A DNA stretch of 64,000 nt. Origin: JBQTGK01 sp052400665 (GTDB lineage Bacteria > Bacteroidota > Bacteroidia > Bacteroidales > Marinifilaceae). Location: NCBI GenBank assembly GCA_052400665.1, contig JBQTGK010000001.1; one strand, 5' to 3'. Shown in pieces: positions 1 through 9,515 of this stretch (positions within the stretch are counted from its first letter, which is position 1; each line of letters opens with the position of its first letter). Under the pieces are notes generated by a model that was given only the letters and a program-made list of their open reading frames with translations, ran no database searches and was not told the DNA's origin. Made by a program: the position numbers and the translations under genes.

Positions 1-1173
1 ATGCTATTGGCAACTCGTCCCCTGTGGATTGAGAAACGCCTGGGCGGACTTGATAAAATTTACCGTCTGCACAAGTGGCTAGGTATTCTTGCATTTTCGT
101 TTTCTATTCTGCACTGGTTGGTGTCTAAATTGCCTCAATGGTGGTCGCAATTAGATCGATTAATAATTTTGGATGCCATCTCTGGAGCCACCGAAGAATT
201 AGATCCCAGCGCATTTGAAGAGTTTTTGGAATCACTTGAATCTACGGCTCTTCATGTAGGTGAGTACGCTTTTTATTTAACCGTTCTGTTTCTAATTATG
301 GCCTTGCTAAAGAAAATACCCTATCGTTTTTTTGCAAAAACTCACATTGCAATGGCGATCATTTATTTAGCCTTGGTTTTTCATTCTTTTGCACTAATGT
401 ATATCGATTATTGGACACAACCCATTGGTATAATTATGGCAATTTTAATGATAGTAGGAACAGTTTCTTCCTTTATTGTTCTTTTGGGGCAAGTGGGCAA
501 AAAACAAAAGTCTGAGGGAAAAATTCAATCCATTAACACATATCCCGACATGAATATGTTTGAATTAACAGTAAAAAGCGATAAATGGAAAGGACATAAA
601 GAAGGACAATTTGCATTTCTAAAATTTGAAAAGAAAGAGTCACAACATCCTTTTACAATTAGTTCGGCTTGGGATAAAAAGACAAAAAATATAAGCTTTA
701 CAATTAAGGCTCTTGGCGATTATACTACTAATTTGGCTAATAAATTAAAAATTGGCGACTCAGTAGTTATCGAAGGTGCTTATGGTAATTTTACCTTTAA
801 CAACAACACAGAAAGCCAAATATGGATAGCGGGAGGTGTTGGTATCACTCCTTTTTTAGCCCGAATGGAGCGCTTGGCACAACAAGATAGTAAGCAAAAA
901 ATTGATTTTTTCTACTCAGCAATGAAATTAGATTCAAATTTTAAGACAAAGTTAGAGCAAGTCTCGGCAGAAGCCAATATCAATTTACACCTATTTGATA
1001 CCTCTAAATCAGCTCTAATTTCCGGAGAACACATCCGAAATACTATTTTGAATTGGAAATCTGCAAGTGTTTGGTTTTGCGGCCCCTCAAAAATGGGAAA
1101 ATCAATAAAGAAAGACCTTAAAGGAAATGGACTTCATTCAAAATTTCACCAGGAATTGTTTGAGATGCGCTAG
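1..1173 (+). CDS. Ferric reductase-like transmembrane flavoprotein (5' partial)
   Basis: This is a membrane oxidoreductase of the ferric reductase / NADPH oxidase type, expected to pass electrons from NAD(P)H through FAD to heme in the membrane. The N-terminal half has hydrophobic helices with paired histidines (about H24, H38, H115, H128) that suit heme binding. The C-terminal half has an FAD-binding motif (HPFTISS, near 218) and a nucleotide-binding motif (AGGVGITPF, near 275). The reading frame is open at base 1 and the protein begins just before a membrane helix that is normally not the first one, so the true start probably lies outside the window. The natural electron acceptor cannot be told. 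Confidence 0.8.
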   Translation: MLLATRPLWIEKRLGGLDKIYRLHKWLGILAFSFSILHWLVSKLPQWWSQLDRLIILDAISGATEELDPSAFEEFLESLESTALHVGEYAFYLTVLFLIMALLKKIPYRFFAKTHIAMAIIYLALVFHSFALMYIDYWTQPIGIIMAILMIVGTVSSFIVLLGQVGKKQKSEGKIQSINTYPDMNMFELTVKSDKWKGHKEGQFAFLKFEKKESQHPFTISSAWDKKTKNISFTIKALGDYTTNLANKLKIGDSVVIEGAYGNFTFNNNTESQIWIAGGVGITPFLARMERLAQQDSKQKIDFFYSAMKLDSNFKTKLEQVSAEANINLHLFDTSKSALISGEHIRNTILNWKSASVWFCGPSKMGKSIKKDLKGNGLHSKFHQELFEMR

Positions 1174-1712
1174 TTTATTTACGATGGCGAATGAAACTTT
1201 ATTTAATCATTAACGAAGGGAGATTAGGTAAAGGCACACACATTATTCTACTACTTTTTCAGTGTAAAAAACAAATATTTCAAATATATTGCTTTAATAA
1301 TATTGGTTTTAGGTGCTTGCATTTTATGGCATTAACATTTCTTTAGTTAACAGATATCTATCTAAATCTAAAAAAGAATTAAAGAACAATTTAATCACCT
1401 TATGAATATGGTGAGCAAAACTACAGCCCTAGGATTATTTAATTTCGGAGCATTTATTAATTCTGGCATTCTTATTTTTAAAATAAAAATGCCAGATTAT
1501 TACATTCAAAAAATTTGAACCATAATAGTTCCCTACATTATGGTTTGTGTGGCATCTTACTTTTGAGCTTTCTACTCCAAATATTATTTTCTTTTTCTAT
1601 TAATATTTGCAAGCTGCTCTCCCGCTTGTATTTTTTCTTTAAATTATAATGCCTGCCATGAGAATTTAGTAAGGCTATAATAAACTACTGCCAATTGTCA
1701 AATTTTAAACCA
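1174..1712. other. 539-bp intergenic region between convergent genes
   Basis: No credible open reading frame or RNA gene is visible. The stretch is AT-rich and separates two convergent genes. Its only clear structure is the near-perfect inverted repeat at 1462-1496, listed separately. Confidence 0.6.
1462..1496. repeat. 35-bp inverted repeat between convergent genes
   Basis: The arms TCTGGCATT and AATGCCAGA flank an AT-rich centre that also pairs, giving about 17 base pairs with one mismatch. It lies between two convergent genes, where a bidirectional terminator would be expected, but neither strand has a strong T-tract directly after the stem. Its role is therefore uncertain. Confidence 0.45.
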
Positions 1713-2879
1713 TTATATTTTCTCCAGAGCTTCTCCAATCCTACTTTTAAGAAGTTCGATATTCTCGATACCCACCGATAAACGAATAACTCCTGGTAAT
1801 GGGTATTTAGCGCCCCAAACTGGCTCAACCGGCAAAAGAATGGTATCTACTTCGCCCAAAGTTGGGACTAAAGGTATTGTATTTTCTAAAGCAGAAATAA
1901 AGCAATTGCATTTCTCTCGTTTATCCTCATCGGAATTTCCCTTAATATCAAAAGTTAGCATGCCTCCAAAACCTTTATTGCCAAACAAATCAACGGCTTC
2001 TTTTCTGGTTGGATGCGATTCCAACCCCGGATATAAAACCTCTTCTATTTTAGGATGATTCTCTAAATATTCGGCTAAAACAGATGCATTATCGCAATGC
2101 TGTTTAAAGCGCAATTCGAAAGTTTTAAGCTGTGTTCCCAGGCGGTAAGCATCATCAGGACTAAGAAAATGACCAGCCCACTTGCGATACTCAATTGCTT
2201 CTTTCATTAAATCCTTATCGTTACCACAAATAACACCGGCAGTTATGTTACCATGTCCGCTTAAATATTTTGTTACCGAATGAATTACCAAATCGGCCCC
2301 ATCGAGCAATGGTTTCCACAAATAAGGCGTTCCAAAAGTGTTATCAACAATAATTTTACAATGATATTGCTTAGCTAGTGCCATTATTTTTTTTACATCA
2401 GCAACAATTAACATTGGATTCGATACCGCTTCGAAATAAAGAAATTCAGGACTAATTTCCTTCAGCATATTCTCCAGTTCCCCCAAATCATAAGAACCAT
2501 TATTCGCATAAAATCGGCGAATATCCATATTTCTTCTCTTAATTAATACTGTATCGATAAAAGAATTGGTTCCACCATATATTTCATGAAAAAACAAACA
2601 GGGACCCGTTTCCTTTCCTTTCTGAAAAATAGATACAGCCACATCGATGGCCGCCATTCCTGTTTCCACAAGCAGGGCCCAATTACAGTTTTCCAATTCC
2701 ATAATCTGCTTTTCTACCGCTACAGTAGTAGGATTACGATAACGAGAATAAATATAATTATCAGGCTCATGCGGATGATCAATCTCTGCAGAAAATGCTT
2801 GTTTTGCTGTTTTCGAATCTTTTAAGTTAAATCCGGCCTCTCGGTAAAGAGGTGTGTGTGATGCATTTATATTTTTCAT
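1713..2879 (-). CDS. PLP-dependent trans-sulfuration enzyme (Cys/Met metabolism family)
   Basis: This is a fold-type I PLP enzyme of the cystathionine gamma-synthase / cystathionine beta- or gamma-lyase / methionine gamma-lyase family, cytosolic. The diagnostic YSRYRNPT motif is at about 44-51 (the Tyr and Arg bind the PLP phosphate of a neighbouring subunit). The PLP-binding segment HSVTKYLSGHG is near 200-210 with Lys204 as the Schiff-base lysine. The length of 388 residues is normal. The exact reaction cannot be assigned from motifs; a lyase acting on methionine, homocysteine or cystathionine is plausible beside the 2-oxoacid oxidoreductase genes. It is a single gene read leftward with no co-directional neighbour closer than 145 bp. 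Confidence 0.85.
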   Translation of the reverse strand: MKNINASHTPLYREAGFNLKDSKTAKQAFSAEIDHPHEPDNYIYSRYRNPTTVAVEKQIMELENCNWALLVETGMAAIDVAVSIFQKGKETGPCLFFHEIYGGTNSFIDTVLIKRRNMDIRRFYANNGSYDLGELENMLKEISPEFLYFEAVSNPMLIVADVKKIMALAKQYHCKIIVDNTFGTPYLWKPLLDGADLVIHSVTKYLSGHGNITAGVICGNDKDLMKEAIEYRKWAGHFLSPDDAYRLGTQLKTFELRFKQHCDNASVLAEYLENHPKIEEVLYPGLESHPTRKEAVDLFGNKGFGGMLTFDIKGNSDEDKREKCNCFISALENTIPLVPTLGEVDTILLPVEPVWGAKYPLPGVIRLSVGIENIELLKSRIGEALEKI

Positions 2880-2973
2880 TTGTCTATTCTAAATAAGATG
2901 ATTCACAATTTTTAAAAATCATGAAAAATTAATCAAAAAAATTAAGAGATAAAGATAGATTGTAAAAAATTAC

Positions 2974-3003
2974 GCATAAAAAAACCACTCGAAAGTGGTT
3001 TTT
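2974..3003 (-). terminator. Rho-independent terminator of the PAS histidine kinase gene
   Basis: The stem AAAACCACT / AGTGGTTTT closes a four-base CGAA loop. On the minus strand it is followed by a run of seven Ts, as expected just past the end of the kinase gene at 3025. Confidence 0.8.
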
Positions 3004-3024
3004 AAAACTCATAACTATTACTAA

Positions 3025-4206
3025 TTAAACAGGAATTGTAAACCAAAAAGTAGTTCCTTTTCCTAATTTGCTACTTACACCAATTTTACCATTATGCCTT
3101 TCTATAAACTCTTTACTTAAAATAAGTCCGAGACCTGTACCTGTTTCATTATTTGTTCCTAAAGTGCTACTATTTTCTTCAAAAATAAAAATAGATTTTA
3201 TTCTATCCTCACTTATGCCAATACCATTATCGCGGACACTGCATTTAAACTCCTTCTCGTTTTGTTCGGCACTTACAGATATTTTTCCACCGTTGTTACT
3301 ATACTTAATTGCATTACTTAGTAAATTAAGCAGAACTGTTTCTATCATCTTAGAATCGGCCAACAAGTCTAATTGTTCATCAATTTTATAAGTAAGAGTA
3401 ATTGTTTTCATTTTGGCCTGCAATTTCACAATATCAAATACATCATTCACTAAATTAATAAATCTAAAATTTTGCAAATTAACATCAATACCATTGGTTT
3501 GTGCCATCGTCCATTCCAATAAATTGTTCAGATAATCGTAGGTATTTTGCAAATTATTATTTAATAGCTTAGTGAATTTCTTAAGTTTCTCATCATTTTG
3601 ATCTTTCACCATATCCACCAATAAATCGCTAAATCCCAGTAAAGAGCTAAACGATCCTTTTAAATCGTGTGCAACCACCGAAAAAAACTTATCTCTTATC
3701 GCGTTGTATCTTTTCCTTTCCAATTGGCATTTTATGCGTTCCGATATGTTTCTGGCACTACCAATTATTTCTTTCGGAATACCATTTTCATCACATACAA
3801 ACTTAAAAACTATCTCAAAATCGATAGGCTTACCCGCTCTATTGAGAATTACAGTCTCAAAATAAACCGATTTACTTTTTTCTGATCGCTTAATTTCACA
3901 TAAAGCAATCCTGGCTATTCTATTAAACTCCTTCGGTGTAACATGATCAGACAATTTACTTCCGGTCCATTCTTCTACTGTAAATCCCAATTGATTATAA
4001 ATCGATGGATTTACATAGGTAAAACACGATTGCAAATTCATTTTCCACACTACATCCAAAGAACTATCGACGAATACTTTATAATCTATAGAACTTGTAT
4101 TATACTCCAATAACTGTGGGTTAAACTTTTCTGTGCATCCCATATCCTCTTTATATAAGAAATAGTTATTTTTCAAGAAGTTAATAAAATTTAACCTAAC
4201 CATCAT
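3025..4206 (-). CDS. PAS domain sensor histidine kinase
   Basis: This is a two-component sensor kinase that appears soluble, with no membrane helix or signal peptide. A PAS domain spans about 43-105 and is followed by a PAC-like segment ending near 160 (SARNISERIK). The HisKA dimerisation helix has an intact H-box AHDLKGSF with phospho-acceptor His180. The HATPase domain has the N-box (NLLSNAIKYS, near 294-303), G1 box DNGIG (326-330) and G2 box GTGLGL (near 356-361). The start is supported by an AAGGAT Shine-Dalgarno-like sequence 6-8 bases before the ATG. No response regulator gene is adjacent, so the partner is unknown. Confidence 0.9.
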   Translation of the reverse strand: MMVRLNFINFLKNNYFLYKEDMGCTEKFNPQLLEYNTSSIDYKVFVDSSLDVVWKMNLQSCFTYVNPSIYNQLGFTVEEWTGSKLSDHVTPKEFNRIARIALCEIKRSEKSKSVYFETVILNRAGKPIDFEIVFKFVCDENGIPKEIIGSARNISERIKCQLERKRYNAIRDKFFSVVAHDLKGSFSSLLGFSDLLVDMVKDQNDEKLKKFTKLLNNNLQNTYDYLNNLLEWTMAQTNGIDVNLQNFRFINLVNDVFDIVKLQAKMKTITLTYKIDEQLDLLADSKMIETVLLNLLSNAIKYSNNGGKISVSAEQNEKEFKCSVRDNGIGISEDRIKSIFIFEENSSTLGTNNETGTGLGLILSKEFIERHNGKIGVSSKLGKGTTFWFTIPV

Positions 4207-4272
4207 AATTTTATCCTTCTTTTTTTTAGAGTAATTAAGTCATACCATACATATAATTTAACAACGTTTAAT

Positions 4273-4312
4273 AAAAAAAACGCTGCAAATAGTAAGAATA
4301 ACATTTGCAGCG
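4273..4312 (-). terminator. Rho-independent terminator of the aminotransferase gene
   Basis: The ten-base arms CGCTGCAAAT and ATTTGCAGCG pair around a 12-base loop. On the minus strand a run of eight Ts follows. It ends the leftward por-aminotransferase region, whose last gene stops at 4348. Confidence 0.85.
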
Positions 4313-4347
4313 CTTTATATGATTTCTATTTGAAATAGTAAATCCTT

Positions 4348-5580
4348 CTAGGCAAAAATTTCGCTTTCAGTAGTCACCATTTCCTTTTCTATAATTTTAG
4401 CCAATCGTCGAATACCTTCTATGGCTTTTTCGTTATTTACATAAGAAAAGTTAAGACGCATAGTATTGTTTCCACCACCATTGCAATAGAATACATTTCC
4501 GGTAACAAATGCTACCTTTTTCTCAATCGCTTTATGAAACAAATCCAGGGCATTCATATTTTCGGGTAAAGTAATAAACAGGAACATTCCTCCCTCGGGA
4601 TGTGTCCAGCTTACCCCTTTAGGCATGCACTTCTCCATCTCGCTAAGCATTACATCGCGACGCTGATGATACAAATCGATTGTTTTTTTCAAATTACTTT
4701 CGAACACACCCGATTTTAAATAACGAACAGCAATTTTCTGCACAAAAGTAGGCGTACATAAATCGGCTGACTGCTTGGCAATTACAATTTTCTCATTCAC
4801 GGCTTCGGGCCCTAATATCCAGCCAATGCGAAGACCAGGAGCAAAAATTTTCGAGAAAGTTCCCAGTGTCAAAACATGATCATCATTATCAAGCTCATAC
4901 ATCATAGGCTGTGCTTCGCCCTCGAAACGCACTTCGCGATACGGACAATCCTCAACAAGTAAAACATCATATTTATGAGCCAATTCAAGAATCTCTATTC
5001 GTCGCGATTTAGGCATTGTAATTCCAGTAGGATTCTGAAAATCGGGAATAACATAAATAAATTTTGGCTTAATACCCTGTTCTGCCAATTCTATCAGTTT
5101 AGCTTCCAGTAAATCGGCACTCATCCCCTGCTCGTCCATTGGTACTCCTGCCATTTTAGCACCATAAGCCTGAAAAGCACCAATCCCGCCAAGGTAAGAT
5201 GGCAAACCGCAAATAACAGTATCGCCTTCGTTCACCAAAACTTTGCCCACTAAATCTAATCCTTGCTGCGATCCGGTGGTTACAATCAAATTATCTAAAG
5301 AACATTCAATTCCTTCGTCTTGATATTTTTTTAAAAGCAGCTCTCTTAACTCTGTAACTCCCTCGGTAGCATCGTACTGCAAAACAGCAGCACCTTCTTC
5401 TTTCAGCATTGTCGAAATTAAACCATCCAAACTATCAACCGGAAACGATTCGGGTGCTGGTAAACCTCCTGCAAAAGAGATTACTTCCGGGTTTTGCGTT
5501 AATTTTAAAATCTCACGAATGGCTGATCTTTTAATATTATTACTGATATGAGAAAAAGTACCTTTTAAATCGCTGATCAT
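4348..5580 (-). CDS. PLP-dependent aminotransferase, class I/II (LysN/2-aminoadipate type)
   Basis: This is a fold-type I aminotransferase of about 410 residues. The N-terminal signature SFAGGLPAPESFP (35-47) is typical of the multi-substrate 2-aminoadipate / branched-chain / aromatic aminotransferase group. The PLP lysine is Lys244 in TFSKIFAPGLRIGW, and the FQNPTG motif (181-186) and VEDCPY (209-214) contact the cofactor. It lies 88 bp downstream of porB on the same strand and is probably co-transcribed. This suggests it makes 2-oxoacids from amino acids for the ferredoxin-dependent oxidoreductase. Substrate preference cannot be read from the sequence. Confidence 0.85.
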   Translation of the reverse strand: MISDLKGTFSHISNNIKRSAIREILKLTQNPEVISFAGGLPAPESFPVDSLDGLISTMLKEEGAAVLQYDATEGVTELRELLLKKYQDEGIECSLDNLIVTTGSQQGLDLVGKVLVNEGDTVICGLPSYLGGIGAFQAYGAKMAGVPMDEQGMSADLLEAKLIELAEQGIKPKFIYVIPDFQNPTGITMPKSRRIEILELAHKYDVLLVEDCPYREVRFEGEAQPMMYELDNDDHVLTLGTFSKIFAPGLRIGWILGPEAVNEKIVIAKQSADLCTPTFVQKIAVRYLKSGVFESNLKKTIDLYHQRRDVMLSEMEKCMPKGVSWTHPEGGMFLFITLPENMNALDLFHKAIEKKVAFVTGNVFYCNGGGNNTMRLNFSYVNNEKAIEGIRRLAKIIEKEMVTTESEIFA

Positions 5581-5668
5581 GATATTGTTATTTTTGTGTT
5601 TTGTGTTTTTGTATTATCTCTTTTCGTATTATGAAACTATTTTACAATCTATAAAGAGATTAATTTAT

Positions 5669-6589
5669 TTACAGCCAGTTTTTGCGCATGCGCTTCCATT
5701 TGTAATCGCGATGTTTTGTTACACATTCAATATCCTCATCAGTCATGTGCTTAAAACGGGCCTGCTTTTTTAAGTAATCTTTCACCGATTTAAATTCCTT
5801 TGGATTTCGGTTCAGTTTATATTCTCCATCTTCATACTCTGCAAGAAAAATCAGACCACAGTCTACTGCGTCTTTGGCAATTTCTACCGATGTTTCGGTG
5901 GGTGTTCCCCATCCCGTAGGACAGGATGCATATACATGAATAAAAGTTGCTCCTTTGGTATGCTTGGCTTTGTTTACCTTGTTCATAAAATCCTGAGGAT
6001 AACCAATACTGGCCGTTGCAGCATAGGCAATATCGTGCGCAGCAATAATCTCAAACAAATTCTTTTTGTGAGTTACTGTTCCCGGGAGATTTTTTCCTGC
6101 CGGTGTGGTAGTTGTTTTGGTTCCGTAAGGTGTTAATCCACTTTTCTGGATACCCGTATTCATATATGCTTCATTGTCGTAGCAGATATAAAGCACATCA
6201 TCATTACGATCTATCATTCCCGATAAAGCCTGAAAGCCGATATCGGCCGTTCCCCCATCACCGGCAAACACAACGGTTTTAAAATCTTTCTGTCCTAAAG
6301 CCTTGGCTCCGGCAGCAATTCCCGCTGCCATACTTGCCGATCCCGGAAAGGTGGTAATAATGGCATTGGTATTGAATGCCATTTGCGGAAAAATAAATCC
6401 TACTGCCGACATGCATCCGGCTGGTAGCGCTGTATAAGTACGCTCGCCCAAAACCTTTAACGCCAGTCGAACAGCTATACTTCCGCCACATCCGGCGCAA
6501 GCCTTATGACCATAAAAAAATTCCTTTTCGGTCATGTTTTTCGCATTCACTTTTGGGATATCTACTAGATTAGTCATTGGTTTCAACAT
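5669..6589 (-). CDS. porB: 2-oxoacid:ferredoxin oxidoreductase, beta (TPP-binding) subunit
   Basis: This is the thiamine-diphosphate-binding subunit of a four-subunit pyruvate/2-oxoacid:ferredoxin oxidoreductase, which converts a 2-oxoacid and CoA to acyl-CoA, CO2 and reduced ferredoxin. The 4Fe-4S ligands are visible as CAGCGG (about 32-37), a Cys in PAGCMS and a late Cys in YASCPTGWG. The TPP motif GDGGTADIG continues to a DNEAYMN segment. The PYGTKTTTTPAGK stretch is characteristic of PorB-type subunits. The gene overlaps the end of porA; an alternative start at 6577 reduces the overlap to 8 bases. Pyruvate is the likeliest substrate by motif, but branched-chain 2-oxoacids are not excluded. 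Confidence 0.88.
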   Translation of the reverse strand: MLKPMTNLVDIPKVNAKNMTEKEFFYGHKACAGCGGSIAVRLALKVLGERTYTALPAGCMSAVGFIFPQMAFNTNAIITTFPGSASMAAGIAAGAKALGQKDFKTVVFAGDGGTADIGFQALSGMIDRNDDVLYICYDNEAYMNTGIQKSGLTPYGTKTTTTPAGKNLPGTVTHKKNLFEIIAAHDIAYAATASIGYPQDFMNKVNKAKHTKGATFIHVYASCPTGWGTPTETSVEIAKDAVDCGLIFLAEYEDGEYKLNRNPKEFKSVKDYLKKQARFKHMTDEDIECVTKHRDYKWKRMRKNWL

Positions 6590-7760
6590 TTAGGCTAAAA
6601 AATTCTACTTTCTCTTCACTCTTATTCTCAAGTCCGGCGAAAAGCTTGTCAAACATCTCTTCAATTTCTGCTTTGGTGATATCGCGACCACCTAGTCCGC
6701 CAACAAAATTGCTTTTGTAAACATACTTGTCAACCTTCGAAAGAGCAGAATTTACATTGGTATAAACGGTTCCTTCGTATCCAAAAGAAATATCCTTATC
6801 GATAACCCCTATTGCTTTCACCCGCTTTGCCAAACTTTTCACTTCAGCTTCAGGAAAAGGACGCATGTAGCGGATTTTTAACAATCCAACTTTTTTACCT
6901 TCGGCTCGCATTTTGTCAACCACTACACGAACAGTTCCACAAACACTACCCAAAGCAACCAATACCACATCAGCATCTTCGCAGCGGTATTCCTCTACCA
7001 TTCCGTGATATTTTCTACCAAACTTATCGGCAAAATCCTCATCACATTTGTGAATCACATCAATGGCATCGAGCATGGCTTTATTTTGCTGATATTTAAA
7101 TTCGGTATTATCATCGGGACGAGAGCTAAAACCTAAATTCTTGGGTTCTTCGAACGACATTTTATTAGGCGTTTGAAATGGAGGTAAAAATTCATCTACC
7201 TTTTCCTGTTCAGGAATTTCAACCAACTCGTAGGTGTGAGTCAGAATAAATCCATCAAGATTCACCATCATTGGAGTTAGCACATCTTTGTGCTCAGCAA
7301 TTTTGTAAGCCTGTATAATCATATCTAAAGCTTCCTGTGCATCTTCCACATATACTTGTATCCAACCCGAATCCAGCAATGAAAGAGAATCGCGCTGATC
7401 GCCATAAATACTCCATGGCAAAGCCACCGAACGATTGGCATTCATCATTACCACAGGCCAGCGACCACCACTGCAATAGTGTAATCCTTCGGCCATATAC
7501 AACAATCCCTGAGAGGAAGATGCAGTAAATGTTCTGGCACCAACCGAACTAGCTCCCATGGTTGCTGAAATCGCTGAGTGCTCGGACTCTACATGCATAT
7601 ATTCTCCATCCATCTCGCCTGCTTCTACCATCTCTGATAATCGCTCAACGGTAATGGTCTGCGGAGTTATTGGATAGGCAGCAATCACATGCGGACGTGA
7701 TAATCTTACGCCCTGCGCTACTGCCTCATCTCCTGAAATAAAAATCTTATTATTTTTCAT
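6570..7760 (-). CDS. porA: 2-oxoacid:ferredoxin oxidoreductase, alpha subunit
   Basis: This is the alpha subunit of the same complex. It contains the YPITPQT motif at about 29-35 (numbered from the chosen start), the segment HVESEHSA that approaches the TPP site, and a transketolase C-terminal-like domain (about 260-380) that binds CoA in this family. The ATG at 7760 is preferred over one at 7796 because family members begin a few residues before the GDEAVAQG segment; the longer form would add 12 lysine-rich residues. The 123-bp gap to porD is unusually wide for this operon but contains no gene. Confidence 0.88.
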   Translation of the reverse strand: MKNNKIFISGDEAVAQGVRLSRPHVIAAYPITPQTITVERLSEMVEAGEMDGEYMHVESEHSAISATMGASSVGARTFTASSSQGLLYMAEGLHYCSGGRWPVVMMNANRSVALPWSIYGDQRDSLSLLDSGWIQVYVEDAQEALDMIIQAYKIAEHKDVLTPMMVNLDGFILTHTYELVEIPEQEKVDEFLPPFQTPNKMSFEEPKNLGFSSRPDDNTEFKYQQNKAMLDAIDVIHKCDEDFADKFGRKYHGMVEEYRCEDADVVLVALGSVCGTVRVVVDKMRAEGKKVGLLKIRYMRPFPEAEVKSLAKRVKAIGVIDKDISFGYEGTVYTNVNSALSKVDKYVYKSNFVGGLGGRDITKAEIEEMFDKLFAGLENKSEEKVEFFSLNVETND

Positions 7761-7883
7761 CTCTAATAGTATCTTTTTTTTTAGCTTACCAATCATACTT
7801 AATCAATAAGCTACTAGCTGTCTGCTGTCAGCTTTTTATTACCCTTATCATTTTGCTTTTGCAAAAACTTGAAGCTTAAAGCT

Positions 7884-8186
7884 TTATTCCTTCACCATTG
7901 TAATTGCATTCTTAGGACATTCGTGGGCACATACGCCACAACCTTTGCAATAATCTAAATCGAATGTAATTTTGCCATCTTCTTTTTTTATGGTTCCATC
8001 GGGACAAAGCAAGTAGCAACGCAGGCAGTACACACATGCCTCATGATCTACCACAGGACGAAAGGTTCTCCACCCGGCATTGGTCTCAGGAAGGAATCCC
8101 GCTTCATATTGCGGTCCAGTTGGATAATCATCAATATGAATTGGAGTTTTATATTCAGTATGTTTTGGACGATTCATTTTAATCAA
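7884..8186 (-). CDS. porD: 2-oxoacid:ferredoxin oxidoreductase, delta (ferredoxin-like) subunit
   Basis: This small 100-residue protein carries two 4Fe-4S clusters and passes electrons from the catalytic subunits to external ferredoxin. The first cluster motif is CVYCLRCYLLCP and the second is CKGCGVCAHECP, giving eight cysteines. The N-terminal half (HIDDYPTGPQYEAGF..WRTFRP) is the usual PorD leader segment. It lies 10 bp downstream of porG and upstream of porA, the common G-D-A-B order of four-subunit enzymes. Confidence 0.9.
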   Translation of the reverse strand: MIKMNRPKHTEYKTPIHIDDYPTGPQYEAGFLPETNAGWRTFRPVVDHEACVYCLRCYLLCPDGTIKKEDGKITFDLDYCKGCGVCAHECPKNAITMVKE

Positions 8187-8196
8187 TTAAGAATTA

Positions 8197-8736
8197 TTAA
8201 TTGTTCATTAGTTCAAATGCTTTTTCAACAATTTTCTCGTTTAGTGCTGCCAGTTTCGGTTTCATTTCGGTGTGGATACTCGCTATTGCAGCCTCCTTGC
8301 TTACCAATCCCGATACAGCCGCCAAAGCTCCATACATAGCAGTGTTGGTAATTGGTCTGCCTAATATTTCCATAGCCAGAGATGTTGCATCAATACCCTG
8401 CAAATCGAAATCTTTCAATTGCTCGCTATAAGAATCAATCTTTTGAGTATTAATTAAAATACAGGCTCCCGGTTTAATTCCTTTTTCGAATCCCGGCACA
8501 ATTAAGGTTTCATCCATAACCACAACATAGTCGCTTTCCTGTACCTCGCTGCGATCGTGAATTTTTGTATCATCAATTTTGGTAAATGCCAAAACAGGAG
8601 CTCCTCTTCGCTCGGGTCCAAAAGATGGAAATGCCAAAGCATGCTTTTCTCCGTGAACACTAGCTGCAATTCCTAACAAACGAGAAGCGGTAAATCCACC
8701 CTGTCCTCCTCGTCCGTGCCATCTAATTTCTTTCAT
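8197..8736 (-). CDS. porG: 2-oxoacid:ferredoxin oxidoreductase, gamma subunit
   Basis: This is the first gene of the por operon and the CoA/assembly subunit of the complex. It has the diagnostic WHGRGGQGG glycine motif close to the N-terminus and FGPERRGAPVLAF (about 39-51). The ATG at 8736 starts the protein four residues before that motif, as in relatives. An upstream ATG at 8793 would add 19 residues with no family match. The 276-bp space to the divergent Lrp-type gene should contain the operon promoter. Confidence 0.88.
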   Translation of the reverse strand: MKEIRWHGRGGQGGFTASRLLGIAASVHGEKHALAFPSFGPERRGAPVLAFTKIDDTKIHDRSEVQESDYVVVMDETLIVPGFEKGIKPGACILINTQKIDSYSEQLKDFDLQGIDATSLAMEILGRPITNTAMYGALAAVSGLVSKEAAIASIHTEMKPKLAALNEKIVEKAFELMNN

Positions 8737-9012
8737 GTAAGTTAGATTTGAGATAAGAGAATTCAGATGTGAGATATCCTGAATCTCTCTCAATATTTAG
8801 TTTTTGTTGTTATCTGTAAATCAATCTCGTTCTTAGATCTTGAATTTAAAATCTAATCAAGAGGTTTACTCTTGTAAAAGTACCTGTTCACGAAATTATT
8901 TACCAGTATTTAGAATAAATACAGAAAACTAATCTAGTATATATGCTATATTAAAGAATTTATATCTTTACAAACACATAAAATACCAATATCAATAGAA
9001 AAATATTCTTCT

Positions 9013-9471
9013 ATGGAAAATTTGGATCGAACCGATCGGAAAATTTTAGAGTTGCTACAGCAGGATTGTCGAATAACAATTAAAGAGTTAGCAGAAAAAC
9101 TACACCTTAGTAATACACCTATTTACGAACGGGTAAAAAAGATGGAACGCAGCGGAATTATTAAAAACTATGTGGCTGTTCTCGATCCGGAAAAAATCGA
9201 TAAAAGCATGGTGGTTTTCATCTCTATTTCAATAACCAAACACACCAGAGATGTGGTAGATCATTTTAGGCAGGAAGCTTTGGCTTTACCAGAAGTAATG
9301 GAGTTTTATATCACGTCGGGAAATTTTGATGCCATGCTTAAAATTATGGTGAAAGATATGAATGCTTTCCAGTTTTTTATTCAGGAAAAACTTTCAAAAT
9401 TCGATTATATCACTCGCTTTAACAGCACTTTCGTGATTTCCTCGTCGGAGAAAATTGGGTATGATTTGTAG
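9013..9471 (+). CDS. Lrp/AsnC family transcriptional regulator
   Basis: A winged helix-turn-helix DNA-binding domain (about 4-60, LDRTDRKILELLQQD with recognition helix SNTPIYERVKKME) is followed by a RAM/AsnC effector domain (about 70-150). The length of 152 residues is standard. It is transcribed divergently from the porGDAB-aminotransferase genes. Lrp/AsnC proteins commonly sense amino acids and often control a divergent neighbour, so local control of that operon is a reasonable inference. A possible -7 box (TATCTTTA, 8963-8970) lies 43 bp before the start. Confidence 0.92.
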   Translation: MENLDRTDRKILELLQQDCRITIKELAEKLHLSNTPIYERVKKMERSGIIKNYVAVLDPEKIDKSMVVFISISITKHTRDVVDHFRQEALALPEVMEFYITSGNFDAMLKIMVKDMNAFQFFIQEKLSKFDYITRFNSTFVISSSEKIGYDL

Positions 9472-9515
9472 TTGTTTAGCCTGGTAAACTGCCATGGTAG
9501 TTTTATGAGAAAAAC

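Noticed and set aside
7797..7883. Small hairpins in the porD-porA gap as a terminator
   Set aside because: The T-run follows on the plus strand, against the direction of the operon, and the stems are short.
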